DNA of 64,000 nucleotides from UBA6168 sp965222975 (GTDB lineage: Bacteria > Bacteroidota > Bacteroidia > Chitinophagales > Saprospiraceae). The DNA lies in assembly GCA_965222975.1 (NCBI GenBank), contig CBDCVJ010000041.1, forward strand, positions 186,001-250,000, given 5' to 3'. The number at the start of each line of letters is the position of its first letter. Within the stretch, counting starts at the first letter, position 1. Below are positions 8,003-16,005 of the stretch, piece by piece. The position numbers and the translations under genes are program-made. The notes below the pieces were generated by a model that made no database searches, was not told the DNA's origin, and worked only from the letters and a program-made list of their open reading frames with translations.

Positions 8003-9157
8003 GTGAATGAGCCCTTTCAAATATTCATCGCCTATTCCCGTAAAGACAGTTCCTACCTCAACGAGCTGAAAACCCACCTGACACCTTTGGAGCGGAACCA
8101 GACGATCAAAATCTGGTATGATGGTAAAATTGAGCCGGGTACCCGATGGGAAGCTGCCATTAAAGAACACCTTCATGAAGCGGACATCATTCTCTTGTTG
8201 GTCAGTGCGGACGCCATTGCCTCCGACTATTTTTATGAAAAGGAAATGGCCAATGCACTGGCAAAGCACCATGCAGGCACGGCAAGGGTTGTTCCCTTCA
8301 TCATCCGATCCTGTGCATGGCAGGCTACTCCCTTGGCAGAATTGCAGGCACTGCCGAGAGATGGTAAACCAGTGGATGAATGGAACAGCAGGGATACAGC
8401 CTTCAGTGATGCCGTGAACTCCCTTTGGAAGATCGTGCAACAAGCAAGGACGGAAAAAATTTCCGCAAAAGACCTTAAAAGAGAAACTGCCAAAGAACAA
8501 GACCTTCGGATAAAAGAACAGAAAAGGCAATTGGAAGAACAGCGAAGAAAAGATGCTGCAAAGGAGCAAGAACGCCAGCAACAGGAACAAGCAGCCCAAC
8601 AACGGAAAGAGGAACAACAGAAACGGGAAGCCAAAACAAAGATAAAGGTAGCAAAAGCGCCCAGCCAGCCCTTGGTCGCTACGGGCTTTCAGGCCACCTC
8701 CTCTGCTTCTCCTTCTTTTGCTGATAAACATTTTTCTACCAAAAAAAGCATTATCTGGAAGCTGGGATTGGGCGGGGCATTCTTCAGTTTGGTCGTCCTC
8801 TTGTTGGCCAATGCGGCTTTGGACGATGGAGGCTATAGGATAAATGAAAGTGTTATTACAGTTTATTTTTGGGCAGCTTTATTGACCTTTCTGGGGGTTG
8901 TCATCTTTGGTATAAGCAGGACAAAAATGCTAAAGCTGCATCCCATCTTTTCTTTCAAAAAAGCATTTTCCATCGGTTTTCGGACAGGGGGCGTCTATTC
9001 TTTGTTTGGATTTGTTTTATTCTTTTTGTTTGCTATTTACAGGGAAGGGTATAATTCCGACATGCCCATCGTTTTCCTAATAGGCGTGGCTATGCTTGTT
9101 TTTGCTTCGGCGGTCGTGGCAGCGCTTGTTGCGCTTTTTTTTAGGGAAAAAGGGTGA
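8003..9157 (+). CDS. TIR-domain protein with coiled coil and four membrane helices
   Basis: The product is 384 residues, starting at GTG 8003; the nearby ATG at 8007 is out of frame. Residues 5-135 form a TIR domain: FQIFIAYSRKDSSYLNEL, IKIWYDGKIEPG, ADIILLLVSADAIASDYFY and VVPFIIR. Glu79 or Glu81 in YEKEM lies where NAD-cleaving TIR domains keep their catalytic Glu. Residues 150-215 are a Lys/Glu/Gln-rich coiled coil. Four hydrophobic helices follow at about 246-272, 284-305, 325-348 and 353-380. This is consistent with a membrane-tethered NADase or signalling TIR protein. A defence role is an inference, since no known partner gene is adjacent. Confidence 0.85.
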   Translation: MNEPFQIFIAYSRKDSSYLNELKTHLTPLERNQTIKIWYDGKIEPGTRWEAAIKEHLHEADIILLLVSADAIASDYFYEKEMANALAKHHAGTARVVPFIIRSCAWQATPLAELQALPRDGKPVDEWNSRDTAFSDAVNSLWKIVQQARTEKISAKDLKRETAKEQDLRIKEQKRQLEEQRRKDAAKEQERQQQEQAAQQRKEEQQKREAKTKIKVAKAPSQPLVATGFQATSSASPSFADKHFSTKKSIIWKLGLGGAFFSLVVLLLANAALDDGGYRINESVITVYFWAALLTFLGVVIFGISRTKMLKLHPIFSFKKAFSIGFRTGGVYSLFGFVLFFLFAIYREGYNSDMPIVFLIGVAMLVFASAVVAALVALFFREKG

Positions 9158-9185
9158 TTTATTCTGCCCCCTTAAACCCCTTGTT

Positions 9186-9220
9186 ACAAATGAAAAGGGC
9201 TTGACGCCCTTTTCATTTGT
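9186..9220 (+). terminator. Terminator hairpin after the TIR gene
   Basis: ACAAATGAAAAGGGC pairs with GCCCTTTTCATTTGT around a loop of about 5 bases, 28 bp after the stop codon. There is no long T tail. Confidence 0.65.
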
Positions 9221-9270
9221 TCGCCGGGAACGGACTTTCGAATTTTCCACAGGATTGGTCTAAGAAATAG

Positions 9271-9426
9271 AAAATAGAAGAATTAAAAATAGAAGAACCC
9301 ATCGAAGAGTTGTTGGCGATGGGTTAAATTACGAACTACTTATTGGACACTAATATCCTCCTTATTTACATCAGGGACAAGAAAACAAGAGACTACATAG
9401 AGAAAACCTTTGACCCTTTTGTTACT
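9271..9426 (+). pseudogene. Remnant VapBC-type toxin-antitoxin module
   Basis: Positions 9271-9327 encode an antitoxin-like tail (EELKIEEPIEELLAMG, then stop). Four bases later ACG-AAC-TAC reads (T)NYLLDTNILLIYIRD. This is the start of a PIN-domain VapC with the first catalytic Asp (LDTN), but with ACG where the ATG start would be. The frame is lost after TFDPF, next to the 3' end of the convergent MarC gene. Only about 30 of some 130 PIN residues remain, so the module is dead. Confidence 0.7.
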
Positions 9427-9436
9427 TCACCTTTTC

Positions 9437-9997
9437 TCAAAAATGCTCCCTCCCCATCTGTATCGCAATCGCAACCAAAATCACCCCGAACACCTTCCTC
9501 AGAGTCGTTGCCACCTGTGGTGAAATCTTCCTCGAAATCCAGCCCGTTGATTTTAAAATGAGATAGACGAATAACAAGTTGATAGCAATGCCTATCAGCA
9601 AAGTAACATTATCGAATTCAGCTTTCAGTGAAATCAATGTGGTAATAGTTCCTGCTCCTGCGATAAGCGGAAATGCGATCGGTACAATGCTGCCTGAACC
9701 GCCCTCTTCATGGTGATCCCTAAAAAAGCGGATACCAAGGATCATTTCCAATCCAATAAAAAAGATGATGAGCGAACCCGCCAAGGCAAATGACGAAACC
9801 TCAATGCCAAATACCCCAAGTAAGGCCGAACCGAAAAACAAAAACGCCACCATGATAATACCCGACGCCAAGGTGGCTACCGAAGGACGGATATCAATAC
9901 CTTCCTTTTTCATGTTCAAAATGATCGGCAGTGAGCCGATGATGTCTATGACCGCAAAGAGGGTCAGTGATGCGGAGAAGATAGCTGAGAAATTCAT
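9437..9997 (-). CDS. MarC family integral membrane protein
   Basis: The product is 186 residues from ATG 9997. The upstream extension to 10078 lacks family similarity and covers the promoter region. It shows the MarC pattern: NFSAIFSASLTLFAVIDIIG, then a GSIVPIAFPLIAGAGTITTL motif and six hydrophobic helices. The length is close to the usual ~195-200. MarC proteins are inner-membrane proteins of uncertain transport role; the old link to multiple antibiotic resistance was not upheld. Confidence 0.9.
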   Translation of the reverse strand: MNFSAIFSASLTLFAVIDIIGSLPIILNMKKEGIDIRPSVATLASGIIMVAFLFFGSALLGVFGIEVSSFALAGSLIIFFIGLEMILGIRFFRDHHEEGGSGSIVPIAFPLIAGAGTITTLISLKAEFDNVTLLIGIAINLLFVYLILKSTGWISRKISPQVATTLRKVFGVILVAIAIQMGREHF

Positions 9998-10175
9998 TTT
10001 TTTAATGACTAATGATGAATGACTAATGATTAATACAAGACTTGTGACCTGTTTAAATATGACACAAAATTCTAACAATTTTAAATGATTTGCCTAAATT
10101 TTGGATTGATTATGTCAAAATAGATAATAATAGATTAATTTTATGTCAAAACAAAAATATTACAATATTTAAAAC

Positions 10176-10640
10176 ATGAAAGAAAATCAACTTGATCCGA
10201 TAGATGTGAGGATATTAGAAGAATTGACAGAAGATGCCCGGATACCTTTTGTGCAGTTGTCAAAAAAGCTGAATGTTTCCAACACCTTGATCCATCAACG
10301 AATCAAAAAATTAAAAGAAGCGGGCATTTTGAAAAACCCAATGTACCGCCTTGATTCCTGGAAAATGGGCTACCAGACTTTGGCCTATACTTCGATTATT
10401 TTAACTGACTCAAAGTTTCATCGCAATGTCGAAGAAGCGCTCAGCAAAATACCTGAAATCGTCGAATGTGCGAACATTGCCGGGCGATATGCCTTGTTGG
10501 TAAAATTGGTAGCGACCGACAACCGTCATTTGCGGAGCATTATTTATGATAAAATACATGTGATAGATGGTGTGGAAGGGACGAATACGACCATTGTGTT
10601 CGAAATGGCGTTTGAGCGGGGGATGCCTTTGAGAATATGA
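10176..10640 (+). CDS. Lrp/AsnC family transcriptional regulator
   Basis: The product is 154 residues. Residues 1-65 are the AsnC-type helix-turn-helix (LDPIDVRILEELTEDARIPFVQLSKKL, IHQRIKKLKEAGIL) and residues 70-150 the RAM ligand-binding domain (VEEALSKIPEIVECANIAGRYALLVKL). Such proteins form octamers that sense amino acids. The AT-rich upstream region holds two direct copies of TATGTCAAAA (near 10110 and 10142), which could be autoregulatory sites. It diverges from the MarC gene, a possible target. Confidence 0.9.
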   Translation: MKENQLDPIDVRILEELTEDARIPFVQLSKKLNVSNTLIHQRIKKLKEAGILKNPMYRLDSWKMGYQTLAYTSIILTDSKFHRNVEEALSKIPEIVECANIAGRYALLVKLVATDNRHLRSIIYDKIHVIDGVEGTNTTIVFEMAFERGMPLRI

Positions 10641-10896
10641 TTCTTAAGATTTGTTTCCGTCATTTTGACAAACTTTGATCTGCCACCTGCCTATTTTTCC
10701 CATTCCAATGCCAAAACGTCACCTTTTCCCCACTGGCACAAACTCTGATAAGGGGCGTATGTCCACTCCGGACATTCATTGAAATTTCAACATAAGTTGG
10801 CTGTATAGATAAAGGTTTCAGAAGTGGCATCTGGCCGTTCAACCATCTAACCATCCAACCGTCTAACAATTTAACAACTAACAAAACGGTATTACT
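10641..10896. other. groES upstream region
   Basis: This region holds no gene. No CIRCE element (TTAGCACTC-N9-GAGTGCTAA) was found. The last 60 bases are iterated words of the type AACCATCTAACCATCCAACC, leading straight into the groES start. Confidence 0.5.
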
Positions 10897-11169
10897 ATGA
10901 AGTTAAAGCCAATCAACGACAGGGTTGTCGTGGAACCGGCACCCGCCGAAGAGAAAACCGCTGGGGGTATCATTATCCCAGACACCGCTAAAGAAAAACC
11001 GCAAAGGGGGAAGATCATTGCAGTAGGCCCTGGCAAAGACGATGTCAAAATGACTGTTAAAAAAGGCGACACTGTCCTTTATGGAAAATATGCTGGACAG
11101 GAGTTGAGCTACCAAGGTAAAGATTACCTCATTATGCGCGAGGATGACATCCTCGTCATCCTTGATTAA
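10897..11169 (+). CDS. groS: Co-chaperonin GroES
   Basis: The product is 90 residues. It has the full GroES fold: LKPINDRVVVEPAPAEEKTAGGIIIPD at the N-terminus including the mobile loop, the roof region, and YLIMREDDILVILD at the end. It caps the GroEL ring in ATP-driven folding of cytosolic proteins. It is followed by groEL after 138 bp, in the normal order. Confidence 0.98.
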   Translation: MKLKPINDRVVVEPAPAEEKTAGGIIIPDTAKEKPQRGKIIAVGPGKDDVKMTVKKGDTVLYGKYAGQELSYQGKDYLIMREDDILVILD

Positions 11170-11185
11170 TGGTGAATGATGAATG

Positions 11186-11205
11186 CCTGCCTGTCGGTAG
11201 GCAGG
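11186..11205. repeat. Short perfect hairpin in the groES-groEL gap
   Basis: CCTGCCTG and TAGGCAGG flank a 4-base loop, within words of the ATGGTGAATGATGAATG type whose complements appear before groEL (ACATTAACCATTAAACATT). It may set the groES/groEL transcript ratio or processing; this is inference. Confidence 0.55.
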
Positions 11206-11307
11206 GTGGAATGGTGAATTACTTTATCCACCGTTTGACCTCATTATTTTCTACCATGTTCAATCAATTATTAATCATTCAACATTAACCATTAAACATT
11301 AAAATAA

Positions 11308-12942
11308 ATGGCAAAAGAAATTTCATTTAATAGAGATGCCAGGGAAAAGTTAAAATCTGGCGTTGATGCACTGGCCAACGCTGTGAAAGTCACCCTCGGC
11401 CCTAAAGGACGCAATGTCGTCATCCAAAAAAGCTTCGGCGCACCCACTATAACCAAAGATGGTGTATCGGTTGCTAAAGAAGTAGAACTCGAAGATGCAG
11501 TTGAAAACATGGGCGCCCAGATGGTAAAAGAGGTGGCTTCCAAAACTTCTGATATTGCTGGTGACGGTACAACAACCGCTACTGTTTTGGCACAAGCCAT
11601 GATCACCGCTGGCCTCAAGAACGTAGCCGCTGGTGCCAACCCAATGGACCTCAAACGGGGCATTGACTTAGCTGTGAAAGCAGTGGTTGCCAACATTGCC
11701 AAGCAATCCGACAAAATTGGGAGCGATTTCAGCAAGATTGAGCAAGTTGCCGCTATTTCTGCTAACAACGATGCCGAGATCGGTACCCTGATCGCCGAGG
11801 CCATGAAAAAAGTTTCGACGGATGGTGTCATCACGGTGGAAGAAGCAAAAGGCACGGATACGTATATGGAAGAAGTGCTCGGTATGCAGTTTGACAGAGG
11901 TTACCTGTCTCCATATTTTGTGACCGATGCCGAAAACATGGTAACAGAATACGAAAACCCATATATCCTCATCCACGACAAAAAAATCAGCAACCTGCAA
12001 GAGATTCTTCCTATTCTGGAAAAAGCTGCTGGATCTGGCCGTTCGTTACTAATCATTGCAGAGGATGTGGAGAGCCAAGCATTGGGTGTTCTGGTAGTCA
12101 ACCGCCTCCGTGGTGGCTTGAAAATCGTTGCAGTGAAAGCACCTGGATTTGGCGATCGCCGGAAAGCGATGTTGGAAGACATTGCCATTCTGACAGGTGG
12201 TACCGTCATTTCTGAAGAAAAAGGTTATAAACTGGAAAATGTAACACTTGCCGAACTCGGTTCTTGCGAAAAGATTACTGTTGACAAGGACAACACGACC
12301 ATAGTGAATGGCTCTGGTAAAAAGAAAGACATTACTGCTCGGATCAACCAGATCAAGGGCCAGATCGAAACCACAACGTCTGATTACGATAAAGAAAAGT
12401 TGCAAGAACGTTTGGCCAAATTAGCTGGTGGTGTTGCCGTACTTAATGTTGGCGCACCAACAGAGGTAGAAATGAAAGAGAAGAAAGACCGGGTGGATGA
12501 TGCCCTCCACGCAACCCGTGCCGCCATTGAGGAAGGTATCGTAACTGGCGGTGGTGTTGCCCTTGTTCGTGCCATTGCTGCTTTGAAAAAGGTAGAAGGA
12601 ATCAATGAAGATGAAAATGTTGGTATCAACATCGTCCGCAAGTCATTGGAATCACCTATTCGGGTGATTGCAGAAAATGCAGGTCAGGAAGGCAGTGTTG
12701 TATTCCAGGCAGTTGCCAAAAGCAAAGGCGCCAATGGTTACAATGCCCGCACCGACAAATATGAAGACCTGAAAAAAGCAGGCGTCATTGATCCAGCGAA
12801 AGTGACCCGTGTAGCTTTGGAAAATGCTGCTTCTATTGCTGGTATGGTACTCATGACGGAGTGTGTCATCAACGACAAGCCTGAGCCAGAAGCTCCTCAT
12901 GCCCACATGCCTCCAGGTGGTGGCATGGGCGGTATGATGTAA
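11308..12942 (+). CDS. groL: Chaperonin GroEL
   Basis: The product is 544 residues, the normal length. It has the ATP-binding start (VTLGPKGRNVVIQKSFGAP, DGVSVAKEVELED), the GDGTTTATVLA motif, the apical domain and the flexible GGGMGGMM tail. It forms the tetradecameric cytosolic folding chamber with GroES. A good terminator follows the stop. Confidence 0.99.
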   Translation: MAKEISFNRDAREKLKSGVDALANAVKVTLGPKGRNVVIQKSFGAPTITKDGVSVAKEVELEDAVENMGAQMVKEVASKTSDIAGDGTTTATVLAQAMITAGLKNVAAGANPMDLKRGIDLAVKAVVANIAKQSDKIGSDFSKIEQVAAISANNDAEIGTLIAEAMKKVSTDGVITVEEAKGTDTYMEEVLGMQFDRGYLSPYFVTDAENMVTEYENPYILIHDKKISNLQEILPILEKAAGSGRSLLIIAEDVESQALGVLVVNRLRGGLKIVAVKAPGFGDRRKAMLEDIAILTGGTVISEEKGYKLENVTLAELGSCEKITVDKDNTTIVNGSGKKKDITARINQIKGQIETTTSDYDKEKLQERLAKLAGGVAVLNVGAPTEVEMKEKKDRVDDALHATRAAIEEGIVTGGGVALVRAIAALKKVEGINEDENVGINIVRKSLESPIRVIAENAGQEGSVVFQAVAKSKGANGYNARTDKYEDLKKAGVIDPAKVTRVALENAASIAGMVLMTECVINDKPEPEAPHAHMPPGGGMGGMM

Positions 12943-12969
12943 TTTTAAATACTACTCGTTTTTAGATAT

Positions 12970-13003
12970 AAAAGCCTTCCCGTTTTTGCGGGAGGGCTTT
13001 TTC
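12970..13003 (+). terminator. groEL terminator
   Basis: AAAAGCCTTCCCG pairs with CGGGAGGGCTTTT around a short T-rich loop, followed by T residues, 28 bp after the groEL stop. The rest of 13004-13448 holds no gene or clear signal. Confidence 0.85.
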
Positions 13004-13448
13004 ATTTGTGTTAACAGTCCTTTTTCATCCTTTAAGTTTGATGCCATTTTTCTTAACTATATATCTCCCTCTCTTCTCGTTTTTTCACATCACGAAAGTT
13101 GCAAAAGAGCCTTAATGGTCAGAGCAATAAAATGTACAATCTTAGTATTTGTGTACACCTACCATTGGAGAAAGACATAAAAAAGTTGATGCTTCAAATA
13201 GAGGTTTTGTTAAAGTGGCGTCATCCTAAAGATAGGAAAGCCAGATATTGAAAGGAATATTCTTTAAAGTTTTATTCTCTCTTTGGCATTGGTTTTCGGC
13301 TGCTCAATTAAAATTAAACTACCTTTATTTTTAATAGGTGCATATCAAAAATCAAACCTGCACCTAATTCACGGTTGAAACTGGGCAAAGGGTCTCTAAA
13401 ATGATGAAGATATTTTGTGCCGTTTTTACCTTAAACACGGTACAGTCC

Positions 13449-14999
13449 ATGCGCAAATTGAACGTCCTTATCATTGACCTCATTACCAAAAGAAACGAGA
13501 AGGCTTTATACGCCCGCATCATGAACGCAAATTTTTCGAGCATCATGCCGCAGGTGATCGCTACGTGGTGCGAACAAGAGGGCCACAATGTCACTTTGAG
13601 TGTTTACACTGGGTTTGAGGATTTGGAGAAATTGACCCCTGATAAAGCGGACATTGTTTTTATCAGTTCCTTTACCCAGGCAGCGCTAAAGGCTTATGCA
13701 TTTAGTCACAGATTTCGGGCAAAAGGGGCAGTTACTGTACTCGGTGGGCCACATGCAAGGTGCTATCCTGAAGATTCACAAAAGCATTTTGATTATGTAT
13801 TTGGTTTCACCAACAAAGAACTGATACTCGAAGTATTGCAGGATTGTTCTCAGCACCGCCCAATGGGAATGCTCCTTTCTGCTGACCGCCAACCCGTCCA
13901 TTTGCCAGGAGTAAAGGAACGTTGGAAATTTGTTGAACAAACCCTGAAAAAAGCCCCTACCATTAAAGTCGTTCCAATGATTGCCAGCATGGGATGCCCC
14001 TATACCTGTAGTTTTTGTATTGATGCAGCAGTGCCATACAGCCCAATGGATTATGAGGTGATAAAGGAAGACCTGCGTTTTCTTCTAACAAAATACAAAC
14101 GGCCTGTGGTGGCTTGGCACGATCCCAATTTTGGAATTCGCTTTAAAGAATGTATGAATGCCATCGAGGAAGCTGTTCCGCAGGGAAGTATTGATTTTAT
14201 TGCCGAAAGCAGCCTGTCCTTGTTGTCGGAAGGGCATTTAAAACGCTTGCAAAAAAATGGGTTTGGAGCCATTTTGCCCGGCATTGAATCTTGGTACGAC
14301 ATGGGCAACAAGTCCAAAACAGGCCGCAGGCAGGGAGAAGAAAAAGTAAAATTGGTGTCTGAGCATATCAATATGATTCAGCACTATATCCCATACGTTC
14401 AAGCCAACTTTGTTTTAGGTCTTGACCATGAGGATGGAAGAGAATCTTATGAGCTGACTAAATTATTTGTGGACAAATCGCCAGGGGCATTCCCAAGCTA
14501 TTCCCTCTTGAATTCTTTTGGAAAATCTGCATTGTTAAACTTGAATTATCAGCGAAGCAACAGGGTATTGCCCGTTCCAGTGCATTTTCTCAACTGCAAT
14601 GAGGCCATGAATGTAATACCCCTCAACTATTCCTGGACAGAGTTTTACGACCATGTGATTGATCTTGTTGGTTATTCATTTTCAAAAAGGGCCAATTATC
14701 GCCGCTTTCGTGCCAACCGTACTTTTACGACCAAATGGATGAACCTGGTCCGGGCGGTTTCATCCGTTGGCCATGGGCGCTGGAAATACCATAGGCTTTT
14801 CCGTCGGCATCTGGCAGAAGACCGACAGTTTCGGAGTTTTATGGATGGAAAGTCAGAAACCATACCTGCCTTTTTTGTAGAAAGGATTAAAAAGGACTTA
14901 GGCTCGGATTGGGATTGGCTGCCGGAAGGGGCCATTTACCATGACCCGAATGCTTATTTGAAATCACAACCGGAACAACCGATAGGAGAAATGGGCTGA
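13449..14999 (+). CDS. B12-binding-domain radical SAM protein
   Basis: The product is 516 residues from ATG 13449; ATGs at 13401 and 13404 would add about 16 residues. Residues 1-140 look like a cobalamin-binding Rossmann domain (LNVLIIDLITKR, ADIVFISSFTQAAL, VTVLGGPHA). A radical SAM domain follows with Cys183-x3-Cys187-x2-Cys190 (CPYTCSFC) for the 4Fe-4S cluster that cleaves S-adenosylmethionine. GFGAILPGIES is the glycine-rich region. The C-terminal ~150 residues are basic. Family members include methylases and cyclases; the substrate is unknown. No biosynthetic partners are adjacent. Confidence 0.88.
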   Translation: MRKLNVLIIDLITKRNEKALYARIMNANFSSIMPQVIATWCEQEGHNVTLSVYTGFEDLEKLTPDKADIVFISSFTQAALKAYAFSHRFRAKGAVTVLGGPHARCYPEDSQKHFDYVFGFTNKELILEVLQDCSQHRPMGMLLSADRQPVHLPGVKERWKFVEQTLKKAPTIKVVPMIASMGCPYTCSFCIDAAVPYSPMDYEVIKEDLRFLLTKYKRPVVAWHDPNFGIRFKECMNAIEEAVPQGSIDFIAESSLSLLSEGHLKRLQKNGFGAILPGIESWYDMGNKSKTGRRQGEEKVKLVSEHINMIQHYIPYVQANFVLGLDHEDGRESYELTKLFVDKSPGAFPSYSLLNSFGKSALLNLNYQRSNRVLPVPVHFLNCNEAMNVIPLNYSWTEFYDHVIDLVGYSFSKRANYRRFRANRTFTTKWMNLVRAVSSVGHGRWKYHRLFRRHLAEDRQFRSFMDGKSETIPAFFVERIKKDLGSDWDWLPEGAIYHDPNAYLKSQPEQPIGEMG

Positions 15000-15018
15000 A
15001 TAAATTTGATGCTTAGTT

Positions 15019-15208
15019 CTACTTTGACACTTTAAAATTAAGTGCGTGAGCATTCATTGTTTTTCACGCCTGAGAGAAATATCCTAGCAGAGAGAGGTGT
15101 GTTTTTTTTATCCCGATTTCAATCGGGATAAAAAAAACACACCTCTCTCTGAATGGTTCTTAACCCCCGGCCTGAAAACGGATGATTATTTTTAAAGTGT
15201 CAAAGTAG
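15019..15208. repeat. 190-bp palindromic element, copy 2 (MITE-like)
   Basis: The ends are CTACTTTGACAC and GTGTCAAAGTAG. The central stem is at 15089-15150 (AGAGAGAGGTGTG... and complement) and the outer arm matches GGCCTGAAAACGG. It has the same length and structure as 619-808. The loop here holds an extra small palindrome (ATCCCGATTTCAATCGGGAT) absent from copy 1. No gene was seen in 15209-15456, though the AT-rich stretch 15300-15400 has small palindromes such as CTAAATCTCAAAGATTTAG. Confidence 0.75.
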
Positions 15209-15456
15209 AATTAGAGGGCGGAAAATATTAATTTACCGATTTGGGTTACCCGTTTTTTTTATTGGTTTTTTGCACAGCACCTCAAAAGACCCATTCGGGC
15301 ATCAATTTGCTAAATCTCAAAGATTTAGTAAATTTGAAATCAGTGACTTATAGATTTACTAAATTTTTAAAATTTAACAAGTCGGAACTTTTGAGACAGC
15401 CTCAAGTGATTGATTTTCAATGTGTTTAATCCGTGATTCACGTTGCACTAAAATTA

Positions 15457-15464
15457 TACCTTTG
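15457..15464 (+). promoter_or_regulatory. TAnnTTTG -7 box
   Basis: TACCTTTG is a match to the Bacteroidota -7 element and lies 20 bp before the Uma2-type gene. Confidence 0.5.
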
Positions 15465-15484
15465 TTGAATTAATATTCCCAATC

Positions 15485-16003
15485 ATGTTCAAAGAAGAAG
15501 CATTTACAAAAGAAACTACCCAGCAGGAAGGGCAGGAAGACTATGTGAAAGAAAGAAACAAACCATTACCCGATAGAATCCATGGTTGTTTACAAGCTCA
15601 GTTAAATTATCTATTGGTATCTGATTATGGCGATAAATATCTATTCCCTAACGAAGTAACCCTTGCTACCGAACCAATCCAACATACTCCTGATATTTGC
15701 ATTTACCCAAAAAGAAAAATTGAATTTAAAAAATATTGGAATACGAATGCCGAAAAAGAACCTCCAATTTCTACCATTGAAATAAAATCATTTAGCCAAT
15801 CAGTTTATATGCTCCAAAAAAAGGTCTATGATTATTATTTCTCGTTTGGAGTGAAATCTGCTTGGATTGTAATTCCTGAAATCAAAGCGGTTCAAGTTAT
15901 TACTGGGGAGAACAATCAAGGCTTATACAATACAGGTAAATTAAAAGACCCTGTGACCAATATCGAACTTTCGGTAGAAAAGATATTCGAGGATTTAGGC
16001 TGA
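15485..16003 (+). CDS. Uma2 family (DUF820) endonuclease-like protein
   Basis: The product is 172 residues. The core of a PD-(D/E)xK fold is visible: TPDICIYP supplies the Asp and TIEIKS the ExK pair, followed by the helix QKKVYDYYFSFGVKSAWIVIPE that is typical of Uma2 proteins. These are predicted restriction-like nucleases, often found alone and associated with mobile DNA. There is no methylase next to it and its biological role is unknown. It is convergent with the GAF protein gene, with only 2 bp between the stops. Confidence 0.8.
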   Translation: MFKEEAFTKETTQQEGQEDYVKERNKPLPDRIHGCLQAQLNYLLVSDYGDKYLFPNEVTLATEPIQHTPDICIYPKRKIEFKKYWNTNAEKEPPISTIEIKSFSQSVYMLQKKVYDYYFSFGVKSAWIVIPEIKAVQVITGENNQGLYNTGKLKDPVTNIELSVEKIFEDLG

Positions 16004-16005
16004 CC

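Noticed and set aside
10641..10896. CIRCE/HrcA operator before groES
   Set aside because: No TTAGCACTC-type inverted repeat is present.
11292..12906. Long antisense open frames over groEL
   Set aside because: Shadows of a highly conserved gene with GC bias; no start signal or similarity.
13004..13400. Small gene in the groEL-radical SAM gap
   Set aside because: Frames are short, lack ribosome-binding sites and have no recognisable sequence.
15241..15429. 62-residue open frame upstream of the Uma2 gene
   Set aside because: Starts at a non-ATG codon in AT-rich palindromic sequence and shows no protein-like pattern.
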